Below are positions 8,641 through 17,113 of a stretch of 64,000 bases of DNA, one piece after another (within the stretch, counting starts at the first letter, position 1; every line of letters starts with the position of its first letter). The position numbers and the translations under genes are program-made. This stretch comes from an uncultured Clostridia bacterium (GTDB lineage: Bacteria; Bacillota; Clostridia; Lachnospirales; Lachnospiraceae). The notes under the pieces were generated by a model. It ran no database searches, was not told the DNA's origin, and saw only the letters and a program-made list of their open reading frames with translations. The stretch is taken from NCBI GenBank assembly GCA_947303805.1, contig CAMYZE010000001.1:362512-426511 (forward strand), read 5' to 3'.

Positions 8641-9690
8641 GAAAAGTATACCAAGACTTGAAAGAACTACTATCGAAAAAATTGAATTGTGTGTAAGAGT
8701 TGTGCCTACAATAATAGGTAGGCGAGGTATCAAGAAGACATTAGTCACAAATACAGATGGCACATGACCTGCTAAAATGTATAGACTATTCTCTCCAAAT
8801 ACGCTAAAAATATTTTTTATGATAGGTATTTTGCTAATTGGAAAAGAAATTATGGCAAAGATAAAGAAACCAAGTACTGCATCGACATACATTAGGAGTG
8901 CATTTTTATAATCTCTTGCATTTAAATCTATACGACCATTATACATAGATAGTTCATACCACGCTATGGCAAATACAATTAATATTGTGATAGTAAGAAT
9001 AAAAGTAAATACTGCGGCCGCAGTATTTTTTTTAATTTCTTCATATGCAATAGGAACATATTTGCCAAGTATCTTTCCGAAAAATATAAATCCAAGACAA
9101 AAGCCTGCGATTTCTACATTAAATGGAATACGAGGCATTTTATAATATCTTGCATATATAAAAGATATATACATAAGAAGTGATATTATGATAAGTGTGA
9201 GTATAGCAACAAAACCATACTTTTCATTATTTCCATCTTTATTATCTTCATAGATGGAAAGTTTGATTCTATATGTAAACCATTCTATCATTTCAAATGC
9301 AGTCATAGCTACAAAGTAAAATGTCAGAAACCAAAGTGGAAGATTAATTGCATTTATTGGATCGCCTATTCCTCTAAACATCACTATAGTAGATTTTATT
9401 TTTTGTTCTATAGAAGGTGAAGGAATGAATATTAAAGATATAATATAGAAAACAAAGTAAGGTATAAGAGTGCCCTTTATTCTCTTTATAACAATAGTAG
9501 ACAGTTTGGTATTTTCATCAATATGAGACAATATACCACCTATTATTAAAAAGGCTGGCATATGAAAACTATATATAAGTGTGAGAGTTCTTGAATCGTA
9601 ATCAAAAAATGGTAAGTGACCTATAACTACAAGAGTAATGAGTAGCCCCTTCATCACATCAATATATGTACTTCTTGGATTTTTGTTCAT
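8593..9690 (-). CDS. Acyltransferase family membrane protein (OatA/WecH-like)
   Basis: This 365-residue polytopic protein starts MNKNPRSTYIDVMKGLL and carries VVIGHLPFF and FHMPAFLIIGG, which place it in the acyltransferase 3 superfamily of sugar or peptidoglycan O-acyltransferases. ATG 9690 lies 6 nt after a perfect -10 box (9697-9702 on the minus strand) with no Shine-Dalgarno sequence, so the transcript may be leaderless. It is convergent with the other acyltransferase gene and the two coding regions overlap by 48 bp. The substrate cannot be inferred. Confidence 0.8.
   Translation of the reverse strand: MNKNPRSTYIDVMKGLLITLVVIGHLPFFDYDSRTLTLIYSFHMPAFLIIGGILSHIDENTKLSTIVIKRIKGTLIPYFVFYIISLIFIPSPSIEQKIKSTIVMFRGIGDPINAINLPLWFLTFYFVAMTAFEMIEWFTYRIKLSIYEDNKDGNNEKYGFVAILTLIIISLLMYISFIYARYYKMPRIPFNVEIAGFCLGFIFFGKILGKYVPIAYEEIKKNTAAAVFTFILTITILIVFAIAWYELSMYNGRIDLNARDYKNALLMYVDAVLGFFIFAIISFPISKIPIIKNIFSVFGENSLYILAGHVPSVFVTNVFLIPRLPIIVGTTLTHNSIFSIVVLSSLGILFSLFIALIHKSICFRT
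8611..8628. terminator. Inverted repeat in the convergent gene overlap
   Basis: GCTCTTAT and ATAAGAGC form an 8-bp inverted repeat separated by 2 nt, inside the last codons of both convergent acyltransferase genes. It could slow or end transcription from both sides. There is no strong U-tract, so this is a weak call. Confidence 0.3.
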
Positions 9691-9696
9691 AGTTAT

Positions 9697-9702
9697 ATTA
9701 TA
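9697..9702 (-). promoter_or_regulatory. -10 box of the minus-strand acyltransferase gene
   Basis: TATAAT on the minus strand ends 6 nt before ATG 9690, so the predicted transcription start falls at or next to the start codon. I see no convincing -35 box. Confidence 0.5.
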
Positions 9703-9733
9703 CAACAAAAAATGTAAAAATATAACTAAAAAC

Positions 9734-9762
9734 TTGATATATATTCTTTGATAGGTTATAAT
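9734..9762 (+). promoter_or_regulatory. Promoter of the DUF3298 lipoprotein gene
   Basis: TTGATA (9734-9739), a 17-nt spacer and TATAAT (9757-9762) form a near-consensus vegetative promoter about 30 nt upstream of the start at 9792. Confidence 0.7.
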
Positions 9763-9791
9763 TAAAAGGTTGAGTTAAAAAAGGAGAAAAT

Positions 9792-10565
9792 ATGAGTTTA
9801 AAGAAGATAATATTTATTATAACATCTATTTGTATGGCAAGCCTATTATTTGGCTGTATAGCTAAAACTGAGACTAAAGTTAATGCTACAGTAAATACTG
9901 AAGCTAGTAGCGATACTAAGGAACTTGTAGTAAATAAAGAAGTTAAAGATATCTCTGATGTAGAGGATGGAAAGACATATCAAACAATCAAGTATACTGT
10001 AATCACTTGTGAGAATAACGAAGTTCTTCAAAAGTCTCTTGATGAATTAAATGCCAAGATGAAAAAAGATGCTGAGAACTTTAAGGCGGAGCATGCTGAA
10101 GAAATAAGAAACTTTATAAAAGAGAATACTGACATGCAAGAGGCAGAATATGCCAATACTTCTGATATTACTTTTGTAAGGCAGGATGATAAGTATTTAT
10201 GTCTTATAGAGTTTGTATATACAAATACAATGGGCGCACACGGAATGTATTATCAAAATGGATATACCTATGATGTAAAGACTGGACAAAAGCTTGGCAT
10301 TTTTGATTTTGTAAAAGATAAGGAAGAACTTAGAGCTTATTTAAAGAAGTGGATTAAAGATAATAGCAATGAATATGATTTCTTTGATGAAGCATCTAAT
10401 GCTGTTATTGATGCTTATGTAGATGGAGAGTATGAATTGCAATTTTATATAAATAAAGATTTGACAGTTATGTTTCAACCATATGATATAGCGCCATATG
10501 CAGCAGGGCTTATAGAAGTAAAACTTGATAAAAGTTTATTGAAGGTGGACTTAGGTGATATTTGA
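9792..10565 (+). CDS. DUF3298 (RsiV/PdaC-like) lipoprotein
   Basis: The protein has 257 residues with a lipoprotein signal (LLFGC, Cys near residue 22). The C-terminal half shows the DUF3298 pattern, with MGAHGMYYQNGYTYDVKTG followed by a LGIFDFVKD segment and an amphipathic helix, as in RsiV and PdaC. This domain binds lysozyme in RsiV and occurs in envelope-stress proteins. No deacetylase or sigma-factor domain is attached, so the role is open. GGAG precedes the start. It overlaps the downstream exonuclease gene by 11 nt. Confidence 0.75.
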   Translation: MSLKKIIFIITSICMASLLFGCIAKTETKVNATVNTEASSDTKELVVNKEVKDISDVEDGKTYQTIKYTVITCENNEVLQKSLDELNAKMKKDAENFKAEHAEEIRNFIKENTDMQEAEYANTSDITFVRQDDKYLCLIEFVYTNTMGAHGMYYQNGYTYDVKTGQKLGIFDFVKDKEELRAYLKKWIKDNSNEYDFFDEASNAVIDAYVDGEYELQFYINKDLTVMFQPYDIAPYAAGLIEVKLDKSLLKVDLGDI

Positions 10566-11358
10566 TAAATTGAGGAAAACAAAAACAGGTTATAGCTGCT
10601 TTTACGATAGTGAGTTCAATGCCTACGATGATGGAAAGAACTTAAGTGTCCCGCAAGAAGTTGTATCGATTGGTGTCTGCATAACCAATGACAAGGGTGT
10701 AATTATAGAAAAGTTTTATTCACTTATAAGTTTAAAAGCTGCTAAAAGAATATCGAATAGGTGCACAGAGATAACCGGCATAAAGACTAAAGATTTAAAA
10801 GATGCTGAAGGATTTGAAAAAGTAACTGCGAAAGTTGCTAGACTACTTAAAAAATATTCGATTAAAAATGTCTACTGCTACGGACTTGAAGACAAGAGGA
10901 TACTTGATAAGACAATAGAACTCTATGATAAGAAGAGAGATGGAAGATATATATCAAGACTTTTATATGATGTCCGAACTGATTTTAAGAAAAAAACAAA
11001 AGGTAAAGTAGGTGAACAAGGACTGCCATTTTTAAAATCGGTTTGTGAGATAGATGGACCAGTAATACACGATGCCTTGCAAGATGCTATAGATCTAGCG
11101 AGAATATATTATAAGATTAATACTGTAGGTTATAACGAAAAAATATATGAGCAACTTAGCAAGGAAAGAGAAGAATTAATCAGCTATAAGAGAAATAGAC
11201 GAATTAAGGAAGAAAATGCAACCGTAGTAAGTGATGATTTAGTGCATTTTAAAAATCAACTAGTAGAATACCTTGAAAGAAATGAAATTCCACATATGGA
11301 TAATGGTGCAAAGAGAGCGTTGATCGATGATTTAAATCTCCTCTTTATAGGAGAATAA
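10555..11358 (+). CDS. DEDD-type 3'-5' exonuclease (DnaQ/RNase T-like)
   Basis: This 267-residue protein has an exonuclease fold. FYDSEFNAY supplies the first acidic pair (D and E), the second acidic residue would be in YGLEDKRIL, and IHDALQDAIDLARIY carries the C-terminal H and D. It probably degrades single-stranded DNA or RNA ends. A C-terminal extension of about 60 basic residues follows. GTG 10555 is used as start because AAGGTGG lies 6 nt upstream; it overlaps the previous gene by 11 nt. A good terminator follows. Confidence 0.75.
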   Translation: MIFDKLRKTKTGYSCFYDSEFNAYDDGKNLSVPQEVVSIGVCITNDKGVIIEKFYSLISLKAAKRISNRCTEITGIKTKDLKDAEGFEKVTAKVARLLKKYSIKNVYCYGLEDKRILDKTIELYDKKRDGRYISRLLYDVRTDFKKKTKGKVGEQGLPFLKSVCEIDGPVIHDALQDAIDLARIYYKINTVGYNEKIYEQLSKEREELISYKRNRRIKEENATVVSDDLVHFKNQLVEYLERNEIPHMDNGAKRALIDDLNLLFIGE

Positions 11359-11361
11359 AAA

Positions 11362-11389
11362 AATAAGGCAAGTGAGCCTTATTTTTTTG
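11362..11389 (+). terminator. Rho-independent terminator
   Basis: The stem AATAAGGC / GCCTTATT (11362-11369 and 11376-11383) is followed by a T-run. It ends the DUF3298-exonuclease unit. Confidence 0.85.
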
Positions 11390-11415
11390 CTCTACTAAAA
11401 TATATGATAATTTGA

Positions 11416-11536
11416 TATAATTGTGTTTGGTGGTGGGAGACAATTTTAAATGTGAATGTATAAAGTCATTACATTCGCACTCTATGTGTAAATCTTTATG
11501 CACATAGGATAAAACAATTTTGTTAAGGAGAAAATT
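11416..11536 (+). promoter_or_regulatory. Structured 5' leader of the yjiH-like gene
   Basis: A TATAAT box at 11416-11421 precedes about 110 nt of untranslated leader. Two consecutive hairpins are visible: a 10-bp stem (11451-11460 with 11470-11479, one G-U pair) and a stem of at least 7 bp (11482-11488 with 11501-11507). GGAG then lies just before ATG 11537. There is no U-run terminator. The arrangement suggests a cis-acting RNA or protein-binding element, but I cannot match it to a known riboswitch class. Confidence 0.4.
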
Positions 11537-12916
11537 ATGTCAAAAGAGGTAAGAAGCGGACAAAATGTCTGCAAGTTTTTAGTTATGAATTTTATAGCAA
11601 TATTGCTATTTTTCATAACTATCAGAATCAAAATTCCGGCAATCGGTTACGATTTGAAAACTATTCCGATTGACCACGTTGTCACACTTTTAAGGATGAT
11701 TCCTAAGTTTGACGACATCTACGGACCTATAATTATTTTTATAGGAGCTCTGGCACCATTTGTTACTAAGACATGGAATAAAAACAAGGTGTCAATGATA
11801 TTCTCATTTATCAACTTGATAGCAATCCCTATAATGTTAATTTGGATCTTCAAACCAAGTTTTGTACCTGCGAAGTTCTACGACGAAAATATGTTACCAT
11901 TTATGTATTACAGAATCACACTTCCAGTTGCAACACTACTTCCTATAGCTTCACTTGCACTTCCATTTTTACTCAACTATGGGCTTATGGATTTTATCGG
12001 TGTATTTTTTAACCCACTTATGAGGCCGATTTTTAAAACTCCAGGGAAATCTGCTGTGGACATCTCTGCATCATTTGTCGGAGGATGCTCAGTCGGAGTT
12101 TTAATCACCAATAGAACTTACAAAGAAGGTGGTTACACAAAGAAAGAAGCGACTATAATAGCGACTGGATTTTCAACAGTAGCAATTTCTTTCATGGTAA
12201 TAGTTTCAAAAGCACTTGGTGGTATCGCTGATAAGAGATATTTACTTATGAACTGGGGGACATTTTTCCTTACATCAATTCTTATAACTGCTATAGTAAC
12301 AGCTATCACGGCGAGAATCTATCCAATATCAAGTAAGGAAGATGTGGGATATAAAGGGCAGGTTGTTGAAAAAGAAAAGAAGATAAGCGCAAAAGAAATT
12401 ATACCAAGAGCAATAGATGAAGGGTTAACTGCTTGTAGTAAGAGTGAGAGTTTTACAAAATGCCTTTTAAATAATTTAAAAGATGGAATGATGATGTTAT
12501 TGAATGTGCCGCCTGTACTTTTATCTATAGGATTTATAGCACTACTTCTTGCAGAGTATACACCTATATTTAATGGCATTGCATATATATTCTATCCATT
12601 TGCAAAACTTTTGGGATATGGCGAAGAGGCATTTACACTTGCAAAGGGATGCGCAATATCAATCGCAGATATGTTTTTACCAGCTGGTATAGTTGGAAAT
12701 GCATCGCTCTTTACTCAGATGACTATGGCAGTTGTAAGTATCGCAGAAGTAATTTTCTTTACAGGAAGTATACCGTGCCTACTTACATCTGATATGGAAA
12801 TAACTATAAAAGATATACTTATACTTTGGATAGAGAGAGTTATACTTGCACTTATACTTGCATCACTTATGGTTAGATTTTTATATCCATTATTTGGAAT
12901 ACCAGTTTTTGGTTAA
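11537..12916 (+). CDS. YjiH family transporter (nucleoside-recognition/Gate domain)
   Basis: This 459-residue polytopic membrane protein has the YjiH-family pattern: an N-terminal helix, a central VGGCSVGVLITNRTYKEGGYTKKEA segment (positions about 185-210) and a second Gate half starting near residue 315. Substrates of this family are not established; the Gate fold is also found in nucleoside and spore-maturation transport proteins. It is expressed from its own promoter through a hairpin-rich leader, with AAGGAG 9 nt from the start. The following HAD phosphatase gene is only 16 nt downstream and may act on a related small molecule. Confidence 0.8.
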   Translation: MSKEVRSGQNVCKFLVMNFIAILLFFITIRIKIPAIGYDLKTIPIDHVVTLLRMIPKFDDIYGPIIIFIGALAPFVTKTWNKNKVSMIFSFINLIAIPIMLIWIFKPSFVPAKFYDENMLPFMYYRITLPVATLLPIASLALPFLLNYGLMDFIGVFFNPLMRPIFKTPGKSAVDISASFVGGCSVGVLITNRTYKEGGYTKKEATIIATGFSTVAISFMVIVSKALGGIADKRYLLMNWGTFFLTSILITAIVTAITARIYPISSKEDVGYKGQVVEKEKKISAKEIIPRAIDEGLTACSKSESFTKCLLNNLKDGMMMLLNVPPVLLSIGFIALLLAEYTPIFNGIAYIFYPFAKLLGYGEEAFTLAKGCAISIADMFLPAGIVGNASLFTQMTMAVVSIAEVIFFTGSIPCLLTSDMEITIKDILILWIERVILALILASLMVRFLYPLFGIPVFG

Positions 12917-12932
12917 ATGAAGAGGTTTTGCA

Positions 12933-13625
12933 TTGATAAAAACGATTTTATGGGATTTAGATAATACTTTACTTGATTTTGACATTGCTGAAAAGAATGC
13001 CATAAAGTCTTTGTTTGAAAAATATAATCTTGGACCTTGTACAGACAGTATGCTTAAAGAGTATGATAAAATTAATAAAGCATACTGGAAGAAATTTGAA
13101 AAGAAAGAAGTAGATAAAAAACTTGGCTTGGTTCAAAGATATGTAGATTTTTTTAATGTGTATAATTTGGATAATAGTATCGCGAGTCGCTTTAATGATG
13201 AATATCAACTCGCACTTGGCGATACTATTATTTATTTGGACGATAGTTATAATATAATCAAATCACTTAAAGGAAAAGTGAGACAGTGCATAGTGTCAAA
13301 TGGCACGATAGCTGCTCAAAGAAATAAACTTAAGAAATCAAAATTTGATGAACTTTTTGATGATGTATTTTTGTCAGATGAGATAGGATTTGAAAAACCA
13401 AGTGTAGAGTTTTTCGACTATGTGTTTGACAAGATAGGACTCACTGATAAATCTGAAGTTATCATAGTAGGAGACTCCATCTCAAGTGACATTCAAGGTG
13501 GCGAAAATGCTGGCATAAAAACTGTGTGGTATAACCCCAAAGGCAAAGGTCACAATGAGAGACCGAGGGTGGATTACGATATAAGGGACTTGCGGGAGGT
13601 CTACAAAATACTGGGGTCAGAGTGA
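12933..13625 (+). CDS. HAD hydrolase, YjjG-like nucleotidase
   Basis: The 230-residue protein begins with ILWDLDNTLLDFD, the nucleophile motif of HAD phosphatases, and has VSNGT (motif II), a Lys in GFEKPSVEFF (motif III) and VGDSISSDIQGG (motif IV). The DFD and alpha-helical cap resemble the YjjG pyrimidine 5'-nucleotidase subfamily, so removal of phosphate from nucleotides is likely. Start is TTG 12933 with AGAGG about 8 nt upstream. It probably shares the yjiH transcript. Confidence 0.8.
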   Translation: MIKTILWDLDNTLLDFDIAEKNAIKSLFEKYNLGPCTDSMLKEYDKINKAYWKKFEKKEVDKKLGLVQRYVDFFNVYNLDNSIASRFNDEYQLALGDTIIYLDDSYNIIKSLKGKVRQCIVSNGTIAAQRNKLKKSKFDELFDDVFLSDEIGFEKPSVEFFDYVFDKIGLTDKSEVIIVGDSISSDIQGGENAGIKTVWYNPKGKGHNERPRVDYDIRDLREVYKILGSE

Positions 13626-13629
13626 ATAA

Positions 13630-14064
13630 ATGGGAGAGCAATTTAATAAAACATTATCAAACTTTGTAAAAGATTTCGCGTGTAGAAATGAAGTGATAGC
13701 AAAGTTTAAAAATAGAAAACCGATAAGTGAGATTGTGAAAGAATTGACGTTTCCAATTTCTGAGGAACCGGTTGTCGCTATGATATGGGATTATTTAATT
13801 GAAAACAACATTATACTATTGCATGAACCTGGAAGTGATAAAAATTTGCAGTATGATATTGTGAAGAAAGATGGTGAACTTGGAAAGACATATTTTGAAA
13901 AAGTTAAAAAGAGTAGCCCTGAAAAAAATGACTACAAGAAAATTAATATAAAAGAATTAAAGGAAGATAAAGGTTGCTATGAAAGACTTGATGCTTTTGA
14001 AAAGGAACTGATAGAAAAGATGCCTTTTAAGGATGAAGTATATTATTGCAAATCAATAATATAA
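13630..14064 (+). CDS. Hypothetical protein, 144 residues
   Basis: A soluble, charged protein that I do not recognise. It starts 4 nt after the HAD gene, so it is probably cotranscribed. The N-terminal half (about residues 10-75) looks helical and could be a winged-helix-like fold, with a helix, a PISEIVKELTFPIS turn and a YLIENNIILL strand. The C-terminal half is lysine/glutamate-rich. No catalytic motif is visible. Confidence 0.6.
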   Translation: MGEQFNKTLSNFVKDFACRNEVIAKFKNRKPISEIVKELTFPISEEPVVAMIWDYLIENNIILLHEPGSDKNLQYDIVKKDGELGKTYFEKVKKSSPEKNDYKKINIKELKEDKGCYERLDAFEKELIEKMPFKDEVYYCKSII

Positions 14065-14098
14065 GCATTTGTTGCTATTTTTCTATTTGGTAAAATAC

Positions 14099-14142
14099 TT
14101 GCAATATAGGATAAAAAGTAATATAATTAATATGTATATACA
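14099..14142 (+). promoter_or_regulatory. Promoter and palindromic operator of the relB-vapC pair
   Basis: TTGCAA (14099-14104), a 17-nt spacer and TATAAT (14122-14127) form a near-consensus promoter. The perfect 10-bp palindrome TGTATATACA (14133-14142) sits at the predicted transcription start. That is the usual place for autorepression by a toxin-antitoxin complex; binding itself is inferred. Confidence 0.65.
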
Positions 14143-14196
14143 ATGTAAAGCATACAACAAAGTAAATATAACATTTATAAAATAAAGGGTGAGAGT

Positions 14197-14484
14197 ATGA
14201 ATGACATTATGGTAACATTTAGAACTGAAAAAATTGTAAAGGATGGTGCTTCAAAAATATTTGAAGAGTTAGGGATTAATTTGTCTACAGCTATAAATAT
14301 TTTTTTGAAGCAAACTATTTTGAAACAAAAATTCCCTTTGGATTTGGAAGTAAATAGAAACATTACAAAGGCAGAAGACACTTATCCAAAAGGATATTTT
14401 GATTTGTTTGGTTCGGGAAAGAATTTAGATTTGGTTGAAGTGGATGACATTGATATAGAACTTGATGGAGGTATAGAATTATAA
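14197..14484 (+). CDS. RelB/DinJ-family antitoxin
   Basis: This 95-residue protein starts with a ribbon-helix-helix pattern: the short strand IMVTFRTEK followed by two helices around FEELGINLSTAINIFLKQTI, typical of RelB/DinJ antitoxins. The acidic C-terminal tail (DDIDIELDG) would wrap the toxin. Its TAA overlaps the ATG of the PIN-domain gene by 1 nt, which couples their translation and supports a toxin-antitoxin pair. A DinJ-type antitoxin more often partners a YafQ/RelE toxin, so the PIN partner makes this a hybrid module. Confidence 0.85.
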   Translation: MNDIMVTFRTEKIVKDGASKIFEELGINLSTAINIFLKQTILKQKFPLDLEVNRNITKAEDTYPKGYFDLFGSGKNLDLVEVDDIDIELDGGIEL

Positions 14485-14885
14485 TGAACTATTTTATTGA
14501 TACTAATATAATAATTTATGCAATAAAAGGGAATTATCCCAACATCATGGAGAAATTTAAGAGTACTCCGTCATTTGAAATAATGATCCCATCAATAGTC
14601 AGTGCTGAACTTGAATATGGAGCTAAGAAAAGTAGCGATTATCAAAAGACCATAGAAGTATACAGAAAGTTTTTAAGCATATATAAAGTAGTTCCTTTTA
14701 CAGAAAATGAAATAGAAATATATGGAGATATAAGGTCAGAACTTGAGAAGGGCGGAAATATGATAGGTGCTAATGATTTGCTTATTGCATCTATAGTATT
14801 ATCTCATAATGGAATATTAATTACTCATAATGTTGGTGAATTTGCAAGAATAAAAAAACTCAAAATTGAAGATTGGACTTTATAA
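14484..14885 (+). CDS. vapC: VapC-type PIN-domain RNase toxin
   Basis: This 133-residue PIN domain has acidic residues at the expected places: D6 in YFIDTN, E in SAELEYG (about residue 44), and D in GANDLLIAS (about residue 98), with a further polar residue in ITHNVGEF where many VapC proteins have a final D. PIN toxins cleave tRNA or rRNA with a metal ion. It is translationally coupled to the upstream antitoxin. Length is normal for VapC and no damage is visible. Confidence 0.85.
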   Translation: MNYFIDTNIIIYAIKGNYPNIMEKFKSTPSFEIMIPSIVSAELEYGAKKSSDYQKTIEVYRKFLSIYKVVPFTENEIEIYGDIRSELEKGGNMIGANDLLIASIVLSHNGILITHNVGEFARIKKLKIEDWTL

Positions 14886-14934
14886 TTTGAAATGAGGTGC
14901 CCGCAATCAAAAAAATAAATAAGAGTATAATAAT

Positions 14935-16224
14935 ATGCTGAACAGAACTATATGTAAAAAATTAATCTTTTCTATTTTGGTGATAACAACTTGCTTTTCT
15001 TGCACAAAAGAGAAAAGAAGTGAAATTATTATAAACGAAGTAGCAAAAGATGACTCTCTTATAAATGTCAGTAATAATAACGAAGAGTATAAATATATAA
15101 TAAATACTAGGACTGGGAAAGTTCATACTTATAGTGATGGAATCAATAGAGTAAGCGAAAAATATCAACTTAAGTCAAATGAAAATATAGAAACAATATT
15201 GGAAAATGAAAATTACGATATTTGCTTAAATTGTAGAGCTGGGTTAAAACTTAACTTAGATAATTATGAGAAAAGAGTTAATAAGTTTGCATATGATGAT
15301 GAAGACGACTTATCCAATAGTGAAGTTAATTTAATTATGAATTATATGCGACTATATGAATTTGGTCAACTTGATACAGAAACTCAGAAGTTCTTAATTT
15401 GTTTATTTGAAGTAAGCAATTGGTATGTGAACAATGTCTACACACAGTTAGGTGGTCAGAAAAACATTATAGAAATAGAAAATCTAGCAAAAACCGCAGC
15501 AAGTGATTCGGCATATAAAAAGTGGAGAAATTATCTTGATAGAGAGTACTACAGTAAATACGAACTGAAAAATAATAAGCGAATTTTACCAGCGGTTTAT
15601 GATAAGGGCATACCAACAGACATGGCAATCTATAGATGTGATTTATTTAAAGATGCTGGATATGGCAAGGGAGATAACATCTATAGTAAGTCCGGAATGG
15701 AAACACTAAGAAATGCTGAAGGTGAAGATATAGGCAAAGAGTGGAAGAATTATTGTGTGATTGATGATAGCTCAAAGTTTGCAGCTGCAGTTTATTACCA
15801 TTATATAAATAAAGAAATACTTAAAGATGAGAAGCAAGAGAATAGGACGGCATATGATATAGACCTTTGGGGAACGAGTTCAAATGATTTTTTAATATCA
15901 AGTAACTTGATGAAAAAACTAGTTACAAATAATATGTTTGAATATATTCCTTGGGATATTTTAAAAAAAGAAAATAGTGAAAGCGTTGTAAAATTGCACT
16001 ATAATAATAAAGCATTCAATTTAAAATCTGGAGATTTAATATGTCGTAATGGACATGTAGAGTTTTATATAAGTGAAGGGAAAGTTGTTAGCTGGGGGAG
16101 ACTACATAAGGCTTATACCTTGAATAAGAATTACAAAATTAAGATTAATGGTTATCAAAGTGATGATATAGAAGATGCAAATAGACTATTTACAACGATT
16201 ATAAGATTTAAAGGAGGAAAGTAG
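14935..16224 (+). CDS. Lipoprotein with Ada-like Cys/His motif and degenerate NlpC/P60-like end
   Basis: This 429-residue protein has a lipoprotein signal (CFSC, Cys near residue 23). Residues 50-105 (YIINTRTGKVH ... CLNC) resemble the Ada-type metal-binding motif found on many Firmicute surface proteins. Near residue 280 the segment VIDDSSKFAAAVYYHY is placed and spaced like the DCSGF catalytic helix of NlpC/P60 peptidases, and GHVEFYI near residue 375 matches the family's His strand. The catalytic Cys appears to be Ser, so enzymatic activity is doubtful. I do not recognise the family with certainty. A -10-like box lies only 4 nt before the ATG. Confidence 0.45.
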   Translation: MLNRTICKKLIFSILVITTCFSCTKEKRSEIIINEVAKDDSLINVSNNNEEYKYIINTRTGKVHTYSDGINRVSEKYQLKSNENIETILENENYDICLNCRAGLKLNLDNYEKRVNKFAYDDEDDLSNSEVNLIMNYMRLYEFGQLDTETQKFLICLFEVSNWYVNNVYTQLGGQKNIIEIENLAKTAASDSAYKKWRNYLDREYYSKYELKNNKRILPAVYDKGIPTDMAIYRCDLFKDAGYGKGDNIYSKSGMETLRNAEGEDIGKEWKNYCVIDDSSKFAAAVYYHYINKEILKDEKQENRTAYDIDLWGTSSNDFLISSNLMKKLVTNNMFEYIPWDILKKENSESVVKLHYNNKAFNLKSGDLICRNGHVEFYISEGKVVSWGRLHKAYTLNKNYKIKINGYQSDDIEDANRLFTTIIRFKGGK

Positions 16225-16226
16225 CT

Positions 16227-16802
16227 GTGAAAAATAAATATATTATGATTATTATGGTTATATTAATATTGCTTATTGGTTTTATAGTGACAGTAAAAGA
16301 AAGTAATAAATATAACATAAATAAACCAATTAGAAGTTATGATTTGCTAAATGTAAAAGTAAAAAACGATTATCTGGAGTTTTTAAAGCAAAACATTTAT
16401 CCTGAAAAAATAAGAAAATTCATTGACAATGATTTTGTTCCCACAAGTTTATTGAATGATTTTGACACAGGAAATGAAATGATAGATTTAATGAAATTTA
16501 ATGGATATAAGTATTTATTTAAATCATTGTTTGATAAAAATCGTATAGACTTTGATGATTGCCCAGTTACTGAAACATTTAAAAAAAGGTTCAATACGAA
16601 CTTATTTAATTATTTTAATTTGGAAGTAAGTGATGATAGTATAGTGAATTGCATGCTTAATTATGAAGACAATAGTGTGGCAGTGGAAGTATATGGCAAT
16701 TTCAAAAACACTGAACCAACATACTGGAACACGCATCATTTTAAATATACACTTGATAAAGATGGTAATGTTGATGATGTGACATTTGATTATACTGAGT
16801 AA
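16227..16802 (+). CDS. Hypothetical membrane-anchored protein
   Basis: This 191-residue protein starts at GTG 16227 behind AGGAGG and has one N-terminal membrane helix (about residues 5-23). The rest is polar and presumably extracellular, ending in strands such as NTHHFKYTLDKDGNVDDVTFDYTE, like immunity or DUF4829-type small export proteins. I do not recognise a family. It lies 2 nt after the lipoprotein gene, so the two are cotranscribed. Confidence 0.55.
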   Translation: MKNKYIMIIMVILILLIGFIVTVKESNKYNINKPIRSYDLLNVKVKNDYLEFLKQNIYPEKIRKFIDNDFVPTSLLNDFDTGNEMIDLMKFNGYKYLFKSLFDKNRIDFDDCPVTETFKKRFNTNLFNYFNLEVSDDSIVNCMLNYEDNSVAVEVYGNFKNTEPTYWNTHHFKYTLDKDGNVDDVTFDYTE

Positions 16803-16964
16803 GTATATATATAGGTTAGGGGCAACCTAATGTTGTAATATAGATATATGAAATATAGCTTTATAAAAAACATAAAAAAATCATAAAGTTATAGGGAAGT
16901 ATAAGACATATGCAGAAGGTGTTTTAAAGACTCAAAAATAGGGAAAAATAGGGACATTTATTGT

Positions 16965-17012
16965 CTAAAAATCGGCATTTCTATTTAAAAATGTTGATTT
17001 TTAGGCTTTTTT
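16965..17012 (+). terminator. Probable terminator hairpin
   Basis: CTAAAAATC at 16965 pairs with GATTTTTAG ending at 17004, with an imperfect inner extension, and is followed by GCTTTTTT. The stem is AT-rich but long. Confidence 0.5.
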
Positions 17013-17045
17013 ATTGCTTGAATCTATATTTATAGTTTATAATTA

Positions 17046-17074
17046 TTGACAACAATCGTAAAATAGTTTAATAT
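17046..17074 (+). promoter_or_regulatory. Promoter of the HTH-sirtuin unit
   Basis: TTGACA (17046-17051) is followed after 17 nt by TAATAT (17069-17074), about 40 nt upstream of the HTH gene. Confidence 0.6.
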
Positions 17075-17113
17075 TATAGACAAAACAATATAAAACTGGA
17101 AAAGGCAGTAAAA

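Larger units (their letters stand above)
16803..17113. other. 311-bp intergenic region
   Basis: The stretch contains a short hairpin (16812-16831, a TAGGTT/AACCTA pair), a longer imperfect hairpin with a T-run (16965-17012) and the promoter of the HTH gene (17046-17074). The remainder is AT-rich with no convincing reading frame or RNA gene. Confidence 0.6.

Noticed and set aside
16812..16831. TAGGTT/AACCTA hairpin with GGGG loop as a further element copy
   Set aside because: Lacks the GTAGGGGC head and the GA/GA core; probably an ordinary 3' hairpin.
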